Positions 1 to 7,267 of a stretch of DNA of 12,178 nt are shown here, one piece after another. Below the pieces are notes generated by a model, which saw nothing but the letters and a program-made list of their open reading frames with translations, made no database searches and was not told the origin of the DNA. Position numbers and translations under genes: made by a program. Position 1 is the first letter of the stretch. The number at the start of each line of letters is the position of its first letter. The stretch is from Deltaproteobacteria bacterium (GTDB lineage Bacteria > Myxococcota_A > UBA9160). The stretch is from assembly GCA_003520425.1 (NCBI GenBank), contig DOUU01000080.1, forward strand, positions 561 through 12,738, in the 5' to 3' direction.

Positions 1-1
1 C

Positions 2-163
2 GATTTCGAGCGCGGCTTCATCCGGGCCGAGGTCATCTCCTACGGCGACTACCTCGCCCACGGCGGAGAAGCGGGCGCCAAGGCGGCCGGCGCGATGCGC
101 GTCGAGGGAAGGGAATACGTCGTCCGTGACGGCGATGTGGTCCACTTCCGCGTGGGCGTGTAA
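2..163 (+). CDS. ychF: YchF ribosome-associated ATPase, C-terminal fragment
   Basis: Only the last 53 codons are in the window; the gene begins upstream of base 1. The visible protein, which includes [11 protein letters not shown], a Gly/Ala-rich turn and the end [10 protein letters not shown], matches the highly conserved C-terminal (TGS-like, DUF933) domain of YchF/OLA1. YchF proteins are Obg-family P-loop NTPases that prefer ATP and associate with ribosomes; they are linked to translation and stress responses. The P-loop and G motifs lie outside the window, so activity cannot be judged. The stop is followed after 88 bp by the rnhA start on the same strand, so the two may be co-transcribed. 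The identification rests on a short but very characteristic tail. Confidence 0.9.
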   Translation, partial: DFERGFIRAEVISYGDYLAHGGEAGAKAAGAMRVEGREYVVRDGDVVHFRVGV

Positions 164-251
164 CGGCGGGGATGCAGCCACCAAGGCGAGGATTTCGCGA
201 GCGGCGTTGCTCTCGCCCGAGGAGGTGCTCGAGCGCTTTCACGGCGGACCC

Positions 252-674
252 ATGAGCGGCCTTTTCACGGACGGCTCGTGCGAGGGGAATCCCGGGCCGG
301 GAGGATGGGGGGTCGTGTGGGTGGAGAACAATCGGATCCGCGCGCAGAAAAGCGGCGTCGAAGCCAAGACCACCAACAACCGAATGGAGCTCACTGCGCT
401 GATCGAGGCATTCAGCATGCTGCCTCCGGACGCGGATGTCACCGTCCATTCCGACAGCGAGCTTTGCGTGAAGACCATCAACGAGTGGGCGGCCGGCTGG
501 GAGGCTCGCGGCTGGCGACGCAAGACCGGTGAAATCAAGAACCTCGAGCTCGTGAAGAGGCTCTACGCGCTCGCGCGTGCGCACCCCAAGGCCCGCCTTT
601 GCTGGATCCGCGCCCACGACGGCTCGCGCTGGAACGAGTACGTCGACGCCCTGGCTTCCGCCTACATGCGCTAA
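252..674 (+). CDS. rnhA: Ribonuclease HI
   Basis: A 140-residue cytoplasmic endonuclease that cuts the RNA strand of RNA-DNA hybrids, for example during primer and R-loop removal. All four metal-binding acidic residues are present: Asp7 (FTDGSCEGNPGPGG), Glu46 (NNRMEL), Asp68 (HSDSE) and Asp132 (NEYVDALA). The catalytic loop His122 is also present (WIRAHDG). The basic, Trp-rich handle region is visible around residues 79-92. The length is normal for E. coli-type RNase HI. I chose the ATG at 252 because the fold begins immediately after it, although its Shine-Dalgarno (GGCGGA) is weak. The frame stays open upstream to a GTG at 126 inside ychF, so an N-terminal extension starting at GTG 126, ATG 135 or TTG 207 is possible. 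It is probably transcribed with ychF and the CBS gene. Confidence 0.93.
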   Translation: MSGLFTDGSCEGNPGPGGWGVVWVENNRIRAQKSGVEAKTTNNRMELTALIEAFSMLPPDADVTVHSDSELCVKTINEWAAGWEARGWRRKTGEIKNLELVKRLYALARAHPKARLCWIRAHDGSRWNEYVDALASAYMR

Positions 675-685
675 GAACTCTCCGG

Positions 686-703
686 GTCCCCTTGGTCCCC
701 TTG
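686..703 (+). repeat. Tandem 9-bp direct repeat
   Basis: Two perfect adjacent copies of GTCCCCTTG lie in the 68-bp gap between rnhA and the CBS-domain gene. No hairpin or promoter match is associated with them. They may be only a small slippage duplication. Confidence 0.5.
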
Positions 704-729
704 GCATGCCTTCTGCAACGCTCCCGCGC

Positions 730-735
730 AGGAGG
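730..735 (+). promoter_or_regulatory. Shine-Dalgarno of the CBS-domain gene
   Basis: A perfect AGGAGG lies 7 nt before the ATG at 743. It fixes that ATG as the start rather than the longer open frame reaching back to 599, which would overlap the end of rnhA. Confidence 0.85.
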
Positions 736-742
736 ACACGCG

Positions 743-1225
743 ATGAGTGTGCTTGCCCGCGACGTGATGCAGACCCAGGTGGTGACGATTGAAGCGGATG
801 CCTCCTTGCTCGACGCACAGCGGCTCTTTGTCGAGGAGGAGATCAATGGTGCGCCCGTGGTGGACGACGACGGGCGCGTGATCGGGGTGCTTTCCGTCCG
901 CGATCTCTTGCGTGGCGCCGCCGAGGAGCAAGACACCGTGCTCTCGGAGCCCCACTACTACCGGGACCTCGCGGAGTTCTCGGGTCCCGACTGGGCGGCT
1001 GGACCGGAGGACTTCCAGAATCGGCTGGCCACGCGCACGGTCTCCGAAGTGATGACCGAAGGGGCTCTCACGCTGCCGCCCGATACGCCGGTGTCGGAGG
1101 TGGCTCGCACCCTGCGCCAAAGCCGGATCCACCGCGTGCTCATCGCAGAAGAGGGAGCGCTATTGGGAATCGTCTCAACCTTCGATCTCATGGGATTGCT
1201 CGAGAAGGAGCCGCCCTCGCGCTAG
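743..1225 (+). CDS. Two-CBS-domain protein
   Basis: A 160-residue soluble protein made almost entirely of a CBS-domain pair (Bateman module). The first CBS repeat spans roughly residues 5-55 (ARDVMQTQVVTIEADASL, then NGAPVVDDDGRVIGVLSVRD). The second spans roughly residues 100-155 (VSEVMTEGALTLPPDTPVSE, then HRVLIAEEGALLGIVSTFDL). A linker of about 45 residues rich in acidic and aromatic residues joins them. CBS pairs generally bind adenine nucleotides and regulate partner proteins, but no catalytic or DNA-binding domain is attached here, so the target is unknown. The strong AGGAGG sets the start. The gene lies 68 bp downstream of rnhA on the same strand and converges with the MscS-family gene. 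Confidence 0.9.
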   Translation: MSVLARDVMQTQVVTIEADASLLDAQRLFVEEEINGAPVVDDDGRVIGVLSVRDLLRGAAEEQDTVLSEPHYYRDLAEFSGPDWAAGPEDFQNRLATRTVSEVMTEGALTLPPDTPVSEVARTLRQSRIHRVLIAEEGALLGIVSTFDLMGLLEKEPPSR

Positions 1226-1246
1226 ACGCGAGACAAAGTGTCGCGC

Positions 1247-1269
1247 CCGGGCCGACCAAGTGCGGCCGG
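1247..1269. terminator. Weak GC-rich hairpin between convergent genes
   Basis: GGCCG (1250-1254) pairs with CGGCC (1263-1267) around an 8-nt loop, and the stem can extend by two pairs past a bulged G. It lies in the 58-bp gap between the stops of the CBS gene and the MscS-family gene, where a bidirectional terminator is expected. No T-tract follows on either strand, so this is only a suggestion. Confidence 0.25.
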
Positions 1270-1283
1270 CTGACGCACTCTCC

Positions 1284-3796
1284 CTAGGCTTTCGGGAGGG
1301 TGCGCACGTGGACATCCTGCTGGGGATAGGGGATCTCGATCCCCTCGGCCTGAAGCCTGCGAAGGATCGAGATCCCAAGCTCGCTTCTGACCTGCACCCA
1401 GCCCTCGGGCTGATTCGTCCACGCGCTCAGCTGGAAGTCGAGGGTGCTCTGGCCAAAGCCGCGGAGTAGCGCCGTCGGCGCGGGGAGCGGCAGCACGTTC
1501 GGGTGGGCCTGCGCGACCTCCACCAAGATGGCGAGCACCCGCTCGGGGTCCGCCCCGTATCCCACGCCGAGGCTCAGGTCGATCCGGCGCATCTGGTCGG
1601 AGAGCGTCCAGTTGGTCACGCGCTCGGAGATGAAGATCCCGTTGGGCACGATCACCTCCGAGCCCTGGCCCGTGCGCAACGTGCTCGAGCGGATCCCGAT
1701 GCGGGTCACAACGCCCGTGAGGTCGCCGATCTGCACCGTGTCGCCCACCTGCATGGGTCGCTCGAGCAGCAGGATGAGACCCGACACGAAATTGTTTACG
1801 ACGTTTTGGAGGCCAAAGCCGACGCCTACGCCGAGTGCGCCCGCGAGTAGACTCGCGCGGTTGAGGTCGAGACCCAACGCCCCGAGCGCAACGAGAAAGC
1901 CTCCGATCAGGACCACATAGGTGAGGATGGTCGTGACCGCGTAGTCGACTCCGCGCGCGAGCGAGAGCCGCGGAAGGACGTCCTCATGCAACGCAAAGCG
2001 CACAAAGCGGGAGAGCAGCCACGCGACGTACACCGTGACGGCAAACGCGAGGACCTTTCCGAAGGTCAGCGAGAGCTCGGTTCCCGGCGCAATGGGAATC
2101 GCCAGGATGGACTCGACGAGCGCAAGCGTCGGCACCGCAAGCTCGAGTCTCGAGAGCACGAGCGCGAACCAGGTGAGAACCGCGGCCAAGACGAGCACGC
2201 GATTCATGCGGCGCTCGATCAGCTCGCGGCTGAACTCCACCATGCGCAGGCGACGCAGGGCTCGTGTTCGCAGGCCATAGGCCACGAGTCCCTGGGAGGC
2301 CCGCACAGAGGCGTACAGACCGAGAGCGCCGTAGACGGCGGACAGCGCTCCGCCGCCGAGGAGACGCCCGAGCTGCATGAACCCGCACGCACCGGTGACG
2401 AGCGCCACCGCAAAGGCCGCAAACAGGATGCGCGCGGCGATGCCGATCCGCCGCAGCGCCACCACCGCAGCTTCGCTCAGCTCGACCTTGCCAAGACGCG
2501 CAGGTCGCAAGACCCACGCCATGAGGAGGCAGCCGGCGCTCATCTCCCCGAGAAAGAGCAGCTGTTCGAGCACCGGCGACGGGGAGCAGAAGAATCGGAT
2601 CCGATCGGTCACGAAAAAGCCCGCGAAGGCGTAGAGCCCGGCCACGAATCCCGGATGCATGTAGGCGCGCACCACGCGCAGCACCGGCACGAGCGCGATG
2701 AGCGAGATCGCTTGCCGCCCCATCTCGGGGAGTGCGGGTTGGATCCACCCCGTCATGAGTGCCGCCAAGAGGAAGGCGCTGGAATAAGGCAGCTGGAAGA
2801 CCCTGGTGGCCTGCTCGAGGGTCGCCTCTTGCTCCACGATCCGGCGTGCGCGCGAGCGGCCGCTTCGAAACAGCGCGGCGAGCACCAGAAAGACCATGAG
2901 ATGCAGCGCGAGGCGCGGCCCGTTCTCCACCGCATAGTCCCGCAGATCCCGGGCGTCCGATTGAAACTCATCCCGCACATGAGCGACGAGACGCCCCCGG
3001 GTGCGGCCCGACAGATCCATCGCCCAGACCGGATGGCTGTCCCGGACCAGGATCTTCCCCACCGTCTGCTGGCGATACGCGGTGAGCCGGCTCACCGCGT
3101 CATCGACGAGCGCCAGCTCCCGCGTGACCTTGTCCTGCATCGCCAGCATCTCGGCTCGTCGCTTCTCGACGCTCTTTTGCGTGGCGGAGAGGGCCGCGAG
3201 GCTCTCTTGCACCCGATCCAGGACGGGAGCGGGCGCGCCCGAAGCGCGCGCATCGTCTTCGGTGCGCCGCCAAAGGTCGCGGCGCTTGGCAAGCTCACCG
3301 ATCAGATCCTCGAGGCGCTTGGCCTGGTCCGTCAGCAAGGCGTTGTCTGGCTCGCGATCTTGTTCCGGGTGCTCGTCCAGCTGCGCAGGAGCGTCTCCAC
3401 CACGTGGAGCTGCGGCCCCTGCTCGAGCGTGCGGTCGAGGTCGGCCAGCTGCTCGGCGTCCCGGTCGCGAAGGTCCGGAATGTCCTCCTCGATCGCCTCG
3501 AGCTGCGCGCTCGGTGCGAGCCCCGCATCCACGGCGCGCAGAAACGTCGAGAGCTCCTCGGCGCGACTGGCGATGTCGGGAACGGCGATCGTCGGCGGCA
3601 GCTCGGCGGGCGTGGCGGGCGGCGCGGCCGGAGCCGCTTGTGGCGGGGGAGCTTGGCCCTGGGTGGCGGCGGGCGCCCCGGGCGTCCGCGGGGCCTGAAG
3701 CGGCGGGGCGGCAAAGGCGCGAGGGGCCGCAACTGCGATGCCCCACAGGAGGGCGAAGGCGGCGGCCGCCCCGCGGCCGCAGCGCCGGCGCACCAC
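1284..3796 (-). pseudogene. Large MscS-family mechanosensitive channel, frameshifted
   Basis: This encodes a large MscS relative of about 836 residues if the frame is restored. MscS channels release solutes across the inner membrane under osmotic downshock. The N-terminus, from GTG 3796 or 3793, has a signal peptide (Arg-rich start, Ala/Leu core, AFAA cleavage region), then a Pro/Ala linker and a helical periplasmic region. Near 3340-3355 the reading passes to another frame: the first frame stops at 3332 just after the conserved-looking LRSWTSTRNKIASQ, while the second carries the continuation DNALLTDQAKRLEDL and stays open to 1284. About ten hydrophobic segments follow. The last is the classic pore helix GALGVGVGFGLQNVVNNFVS (about 1785-1844), then the beta domain (ERPMQVGDTV, VIVPNG) and the cytoplasmic alpha/beta domain. 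The GTG overlaps no upstream codon but begins 1 bp after the SDR stop, so translation is probably coupled. It may be a true pseudogene or a one-base sequence error; everything after the shift looks intact. Confidence 0.85.
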
Positions 3797-3797
3797 G

Positions 3798-5006
3798 CTA
3801 ACGATTCTCCGCGGGCGTGTAGCGCTCGGTCACGCGATGGGCAGCCAGAGCGATGAGCGAGTGCGGCATGAGGCGCTGGCCGAGGTGGGCGCGCAACCAG
3901 TTGAACCAGCCGGAGATCACCGAGGGCTGCTGACCGAGCGCTGCGAGGGCGGTGGCCACGACGCTCGCGGCCGACTCCGCCGCATGCGGAAGCTCGCCCG
4001 CCACCTCCTGGAACTCGGTCTCCGTCGAGCCCGGCTCCAGCACCAGCACATCGATCCCGCGTCCGCGGAGCTCCGACCAAAGCGCCTCGCCGAACAGGAG
4101 GTCGAAGGCCTTGGTGGCCGCATACACGGCATGAAGGGGAAGCGGCTGGCGACCGGCGACCGATCCGGTGATCAAGATCGCGCCGCGGCCGCGCTCGAGC
4201 ATGCGGGGGAGAACTAGGCGCGTCACGACGACCGGGGCCGTGCAGTTGAGCGCCACCATCTCTGCCAGGCGGCCGGCGTCCTGCTTGTCGAAGCGGCCCG
4301 AGAGGCCGAAGCCTGCGTTGTTCACGAGCACGCCGACCTCGAGATCGCCGAGCGCAGCGGCGAGCCGCTCTCCTCCCTGCGGCGTCGCAAGATCGACGGC
4401 AACGATCCGGGTCGCGACGCCGCAATCCTTCTCGAGCTCAAGGGCGAGAGCCTGCAGCCGTTCCTCGCGGCGCGCGGTGAGGACACACGAGAATCCCGCC
4501 CGCGCGAGCTGGCGAGCGAACTCGGCGCCGATCCCCGCCGAAGCCCCCGTCACGACCGCCCAGCCCGGGTAGCGCTGCGAGAGCGCGGTGGGCTTAGGCT
4601 GGAAGAGCGGGCGGCTCCGCCAGAGCGCGACGGCGAGCGCACCCACCAGCGCAAGCCCGAGAAGCCCGAAGGCCCAGCCGCCGAAGCCGGGCCGGCTGTG
4701 CACGCTGAAGATGCACACGCTCAGCGCCACCTGCCCGGCGTACAGCGCCGCCCACGGATGCATCCAGGGCCGCATGCGCCAGAAGCCGTAGGTGCCAAGG
4801 CCGTAGATGAACCAGTGGATGGGGTTCGTGAGCTTGGCGGCCCAGCCATGGAATGCGTAGCCGAGGAACACCTCGACGTCGCGCGAAACCGGCTTTGCAA
4901 ACAGGTCCCACGGCTCGTAGATGAATGCCATGTACACGCAAAAGAGAAGCAAGGCATTCATCCACCACGGACGGCGCGCGAGCTGCTTTTGGAGCCAATT
5001 GCCCAT
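3798..5006 (-). CDS. SDR oxidoreductase with N-terminal membrane domain
   Basis: A 402-residue protein. Residues 1-130 hold about four hydrophobic segments: roughly 15-31, 62-77, 83-102 and 110-129. Residues 148-402 form a classical short-chain dehydrogenase/reductase. Its motifs are TGASAGIG (153-160, NAD(P) binding), NNAG (229-232), Asn254, Ser282 and Tyr295-x-x-x-Lys299 (YAATK). Arg179-Arg180 after the second strand suggests NADPH preference (inference). The SDR half resembles the 17-beta-HSD/DHRS-like group acting on lipids, steroids or fatty acyl ketones; the substrate is unknown. The ATG at 5006 is preceded by GGAGG with 7-nt spacing. Longer starts at 5054 or 5126 would run into the divergent pseudouridine synthase gene. 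The MscS-family gene follows within 1 bp, so the two likely form an operon. Confidence 0.88.
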   Translation of the reverse strand: MGNWLQKQLARRPWWMNALLLFCVYMAFIYEPWDLFAKPVSRDVEVFLGYAFHGWAAKLTNPIHWFIYGLGTYGFWRMRPWMHPWAALYAGQVALSVCIFSVHSRPGFGGWAFGLLGLALVGALAVALWRSRPLFQPKPTALSQRYPGWAVVTGASAGIGAEFARQLARAGFSCVLTARREERLQALALELEKDCGVATRIVAVDLATPQGGERLAAALGDLEVGVLVNNAGFGLSGRFDKQDAGRLAEMVALNCTAPVVVTRLVLPRMLERGRGAILITGSVAGRQPLPLHAVYAATKAFDLLFGEALWSELRGRGIDVLVLEPGSTETEFQEVAGELPHAAESAASVVATALAALGQQPSVISGWFNWLRAHLGQRLMPHSLIALAAHRVTERYTPAENR

Positions 5007-5013
5007 GGCAGGG

Positions 5014-5018
5014 CCTCC
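5014..5018 (-). promoter_or_regulatory. Shine-Dalgarno deciding the membrane-SDR start
   Basis: Read on the minus strand, this is GGAGG 7 nt before the ATG at 5006. It favours that ATG over two upstream in-frame candidates. The 46 bp between this start and the divergent ATG at 5053 must hold, or overlap, promoters for both genes. I see no clear -35/-10 pair there. Confidence 0.75.
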
Positions 5019-5052
5019 GTCGAATGGGACGTCCACGGTAGCATGGAAGGTC

Positions 5053-6042
5053 ATGTCCTCTGCGAATCCCTGGGATCCGCCTGTCCTGCGGAAGGGCTGG
5101 GTGACCGAGCGGCGTCTCTCGCGCACGGAGTTCCTGGACGATCTTCGGGCGCGACTTGCGGACGCGGGCTTTCGCAGCGAGCAGATCGCGAGCCTGCTCT
5201 GGCACGGCGGCGTTCAGCTCGCGGGCCGCCCTTTCGCCGAGGAGGCGCTCCCGAACGAGGTGGCCCCGTGCACTTCGGTCCTGGCGTACGCCTTCGCGTA
5301 CGAGCCGGCACCGGTGCCCGTTCCGCAAGAGGCGGTCTTGCTGGACGCAGAGGGCGTGGTCGCCGTCAACAAGCCGGCGTGGATCACGGTGCAGGGCACG
5401 CGCGCCAGTCAGCGCCTGTCGCTGGAGGCCGCACTGCGCGAGCGGCTTCGCTGCCCCACGCTCACTGCCATCCACCGCCTCGATCGCGGAACGAGCGGCG
5501 TCGTGCTCTTGGCACGCAGTCGCGAGGGCGCTGCGCGCCTCGGCCGCGAGCTCGCGAGCGGACGAATTCGCAGACGCTACCTCGCGCTGGTCTCGCCTCG
5601 GCCGCCCGAGAGGAGCTGGGAGGTGAGCGGGTATCTGGCCCGCGCCCTCCACCCCACGAGAATCCGCTTCGCCCTCCATCAAGCCCAAGGCGCGGGGCGC
5701 AGGCCGAGTCGCACCCGCTTTGTCCGGCTCGCAACGCGGGACGGCGGAACGCTTGTGCTCGCCGAGCCGGCGACGGGCCGCACGCATCAGATCCGAGTGC
5801 ACCTCGCCCAAGGCGGCACTCCGATCGTCGGGGACACGCTCTACGGCGCCGCGCAGCCTCCGTCCCAGGACCCCCCGCTGCGCACCCAGCTGCACGCGAT
5901 CTGGTTGCGTGCGCGAATCGACGCTACGCCCGGCGCGCCCCCGATCGAGCTCGAGGCACCCGTCCCGCACGACTTCGCTCCCGCGTTTGCGCGGGCGCCC
6001 GTGCCGCGCTTCGTGCGCGCGCACGGCCTCCCATTCCCCTGA
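5053..6042 (+). CDS. RluA-family RNA pseudouridine synthase
   Basis: A 329-residue enzyme that isomerises uridine to pseudouridine in rRNA or tRNA. The catalytic motif HRLDRGTSG puts the essential Asp at residue 144. The conserved RluA motif ATGRTHQIRVHLA, followed by GDTLYG, forms the second half of the active site. Residues 12-70 (LRKGWVTERR onward, with LLWHGGVQLAGRP) resemble the degenerate S4-like N-terminal region of the family. The target site cannot be assigned from sequence. I chose the ATG at 5053 because the family's N-terminal Gly-Trp segment follows it; the nearby GGAAGG is only 2 nt away, and GTG 5101 is a less likely alternative. The gene is divergent from the membrane SDR, and its last 119 bp overlap the 3' end of the TetR gene on the other strand. 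Confidence 0.9.
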   Translation: MSSANPWDPPVLRKGWVTERRLSRTEFLDDLRARLADAGFRSEQIASLLWHGGVQLAGRPFAEEALPNEVAPCTSVLAYAFAYEPAPVPVPQEAVLLDAEGVVAVNKPAWITVQGTRASQRLSLEAALRERLRCPTLTAIHRLDRGTSGVVLLARSREGAARLGRELASGRIRRRYLALVSPRPPERSWEVSGYLARALHPTRIRFALHQAQGAGRRPSRTRFVRLATRDGGTLVLAEPATGRTHQIRVHLAQGGTPIVGDTLYGAAQPPSQDPPLRTQLHAIWLRARIDATPGAPPIELEAPVPHDFAPAFARAPVPRFVRAHGLPFP

Positions 6043-6613
6043 CGAGAACCTTCACGAGTTGCGTCACGCGGCGCCGATACGCGAGTGGCGTGAGCGTGGC
6101 GGCGCCCGCCGTTTCGAGGCCTTTTGCGCTGTCGACGATGAGCTCTGCCGCCGCCGCGGTGCTGAGACCCGCCGCCGCAGGCGCGAGCTCACCCCGCCGC
6201 GCCGCGTCGTCGATCACGCCGCGCAAGATCTTGAGATAGCGCCGGCGCGCGGCCTCCGAGATATCGCCGCACAGGCGACTGTTCTCGTCAAGAATCTCGC
6301 CGACGTGGGCGGAGCCATGGGCGATCTTGAAGAAGCTCCCGAGCTTGGCCTCCAGGATCTGCGCGATGCGCATTTCGATCCTTCCCTCCGCGAGCGCGGC
6401 CCTCGAAGCGGCACGCAGCGCCCGCTCGTGCATCACACTCGCAGCCGCGCGGAAGATCGCCTGCTTGTTCGGAAAGTGGAGATAGACCGCCGGCCGCGAG
6501 ATGCTCGCCTCGCGGGCGATGTCGCCAAGGGAGGTGCGCCGGAAGCCGTAGCGCGCGAAACGAAAAAACGCCGCCTCGATGATGAGCAGTTCCTTCTCGC
6601 TGCGTCGCCCCAC
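5924..6613 (-). CDS. TetR/AcrR-family transcriptional regulator
   Basis: A 229-residue one-component repressor-type protein. Residues 8-55 form the N-terminal DNA-binding domain, with the helix-turn-helix in TSLGDIAREASISRPAVYLHF at about 27-47, ending in the usual YLHFPNKQAIF. The remaining alpha-helical part should bind an unknown small ligand. I chose GTG 6613, preceded by GGGGGAGG at 4 nt, over a TTG at 6655. The TTG would place the candidate operator over the start codon. The last ~35 residues are an Arg/Ala-rich tail encoded inside the antisense 3' end of the pseudouridine synthase gene. This is probably read-on into DNA constrained by the other strand rather than a functional domain. 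The divergent VOC gene is its most likely target. Confidence 0.88.
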   Translation of the reverse strand: MGRRSEKELLIIEAAFFRFARYGFRRTSLGDIAREASISRPAVYLHFPNKQAIFRAAASVMHERALRAASRAALAEGRIEMRIAQILEAKLGSFFKIAHGSAHVGEILDENSRLCGDISEAARRRYLKILRGVIDDAARRGELAPAAAGLSTAAAAELIVDSAKGLETAGAATLTPLAYRRRVTQLVKVLVRGMGGRARARSAARAPAQTRERSRAGRVPRARSGARRA

Positions 6614-6617
6614 CCTG

Positions 6618-6625
6618 CCTCCCCC
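6618..6625 (-). promoter_or_regulatory. Shine-Dalgarno supporting the TetR GTG start
   Basis: Minus-strand GGGGGAGG lies 4 nt before GTG 6613. The spacing is short, but the match is far better than anything before the alternative TTG at 6655. Confidence 0.55.
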
Positions 6626-6638
6626 GCCACTCGCGAGT

Positions 6639-6662
6639 TGACATTCTACATCCAAAACGTCA
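6639..6662. promoter_or_regulatory. Candidate TetR operator (imperfect inverted repeat)
   Basis: TGACATT (6639-6645) and AACGTCA (6656-6662) are inverted repeats with one mismatch in seven, separated by 10 bp. The site lies between the TetR start (6613) and the divergent VOC start (6685). A good -35 hexamer TTGACA (6638-6643, + strand) overlaps the left arm, but I find no convincing -10 at 17 bp. On the minus strand TAGAAT (6643-6648) resembles a -10 box. Position and symmetry fit autoregulation plus control of the VOC gene; binding is inferred. Confidence 0.45.
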
Positions 6663-6684
6663 GGGTGAACGAGCCGGGAGGCCC

Positions 6685-7209
6685 ATGAGCCGGATTTTTG
6701 GACCCATCCGCCAGAACGGCTACGTGGTGCACGACGTCGAAGCCGCGATGCGCCACTGGACGGCGGTCCTCGGTGTCGGTCCCTTCTTCTACTTCGAGAA
6801 GGTGGCGATCCAGGACTTTCGGCATCGCGGCGCGCCCTCGCCGCTCTCGGTCAGCATCGCTCTCGCCAACTCCGGACCGCTCCAGATCGAACTCATCCAG
6901 CAGCGCAATGGCGCGCCCTCGGCCTACCGCGACTTTCTCGCGGCGGGACACGAGGGCCTGCAGCATGTCGCCTGCTGGACGAAGTCCTTTGACGAAGACA
7001 TGGAGCGCATCCTCAAGCTCGGCTACGAGGTGGAACAGTCGGGCACGATCGGCGGACCGAACGGGCGCTTTGTGTATCTAAGGAGCGAGGGACATCCCGG
7101 CACGATGGTGGAGCTTTCGGAAGTGAGCGGTGCGAAGGGGCGGCTCTTCGAGCACATCGCCGAGGTCGCGCGGACCTGGGACGGCTCTCAACCGATTCGC
7201 AGGATGTAG
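6685..7209 (+). CDS. VOC-family (glyoxalase fold) protein
   Basis: A 174-residue protein of the vicinal-oxygen-chelate superfamily, which includes glyoxalase I, methylmalonyl-CoA epimerase and extradiol dioxygenases. The first beta-alpha-beta module begins at RQNGYVVHDVEAAMRHW and the second at GLQHVACW. Likely metal ligands at the family's positions are Gln10, Glu69 (QIELIQ), His94 and Glu143 (TMVELSE). The usual first His is replaced by Gln10; His16 lies nearby. The reaction is unknown. The length fits a single two-module VOC unit. The start is ATG 6685, with GGGAGG just upstream. It is divergent from the TetR gene, probably controlled by it, and convergent with the lactonase-like gene. Confidence 0.85.
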   Translation: MSRIFGPIRQNGYVVHDVEAAMRHWTAVLGVGPFFYFEKVAIQDFRHRGAPSPLSVSIALANSGPLQIELIQQRNGAPSAYRDFLAAGHEGLQHVACWTKSFDEDMERILKLGYEVEQSGTIGGPNGRFVYLRSEGHPGTMVELSEVSGAKGRLFEHIAEVARTWDGSQPIRRM

Positions 7210-7214
7210 CGTGT

Positions 7215-7241
7215 TCGCAGGGAGCAGCGCGAGCCCTGCGA
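7215..7241. terminator. Stem-loop between convergent VOC and MBL-fold genes
   Basis: TCGCAGGG (7215-7222) and CCCTGCGA (7234-7241) form a perfect 8-bp stem with an 11-nt loop. It begins 6 bp after the VOC stop and lies 26 bp from the stop of the convergent gene. Neither side has a clear T-tract, so it may act as a transcript-end stabiliser or a weak bidirectional terminator. Confidence 0.5.
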
Positions 7242-7267
7242 TCTCGAGCCTCCTTGGCAACGCGGCC

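Noticed and set aside
1226..1245. A hairpin CGCG...CGCG right after the CBS stop
   Set aside because: The stem needs a 2-nt bulge, leaves a 3-nt loop and has no T-run; too weak to call.
1986..3698. A 570-codon plus-strand open frame antisense to the MscS-family gene
   Set aside because: Its product is a low-complexity string of charged residues (Arg, Glu, His) with no domain. It is the shadow of the hydrophobic, GC-rich channel gene on the other strand.
3295..4425. A 376-codon minus-strand frame spanning the SDR-channel junction
   Set aside because: Arg/Pro/Ala-rich without motifs, out of frame with both well-supported genes.
4698..6239. A 513-codon plus-strand frame crossing the membrane SDR, pseudouridine synthase and TetR genes
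   Set aside because: It is Arg/Ala/Pro-rich and runs through three recognisable genes in other frames; long open frames are common by chance at this GC content.
6638..6666. A sigma-70 promoter using TTGACA at 6638 for the VOC gene
   Set aside because: No acceptable -10 hexamer follows at 16-18 bp; kept only as part of the operator candidate.
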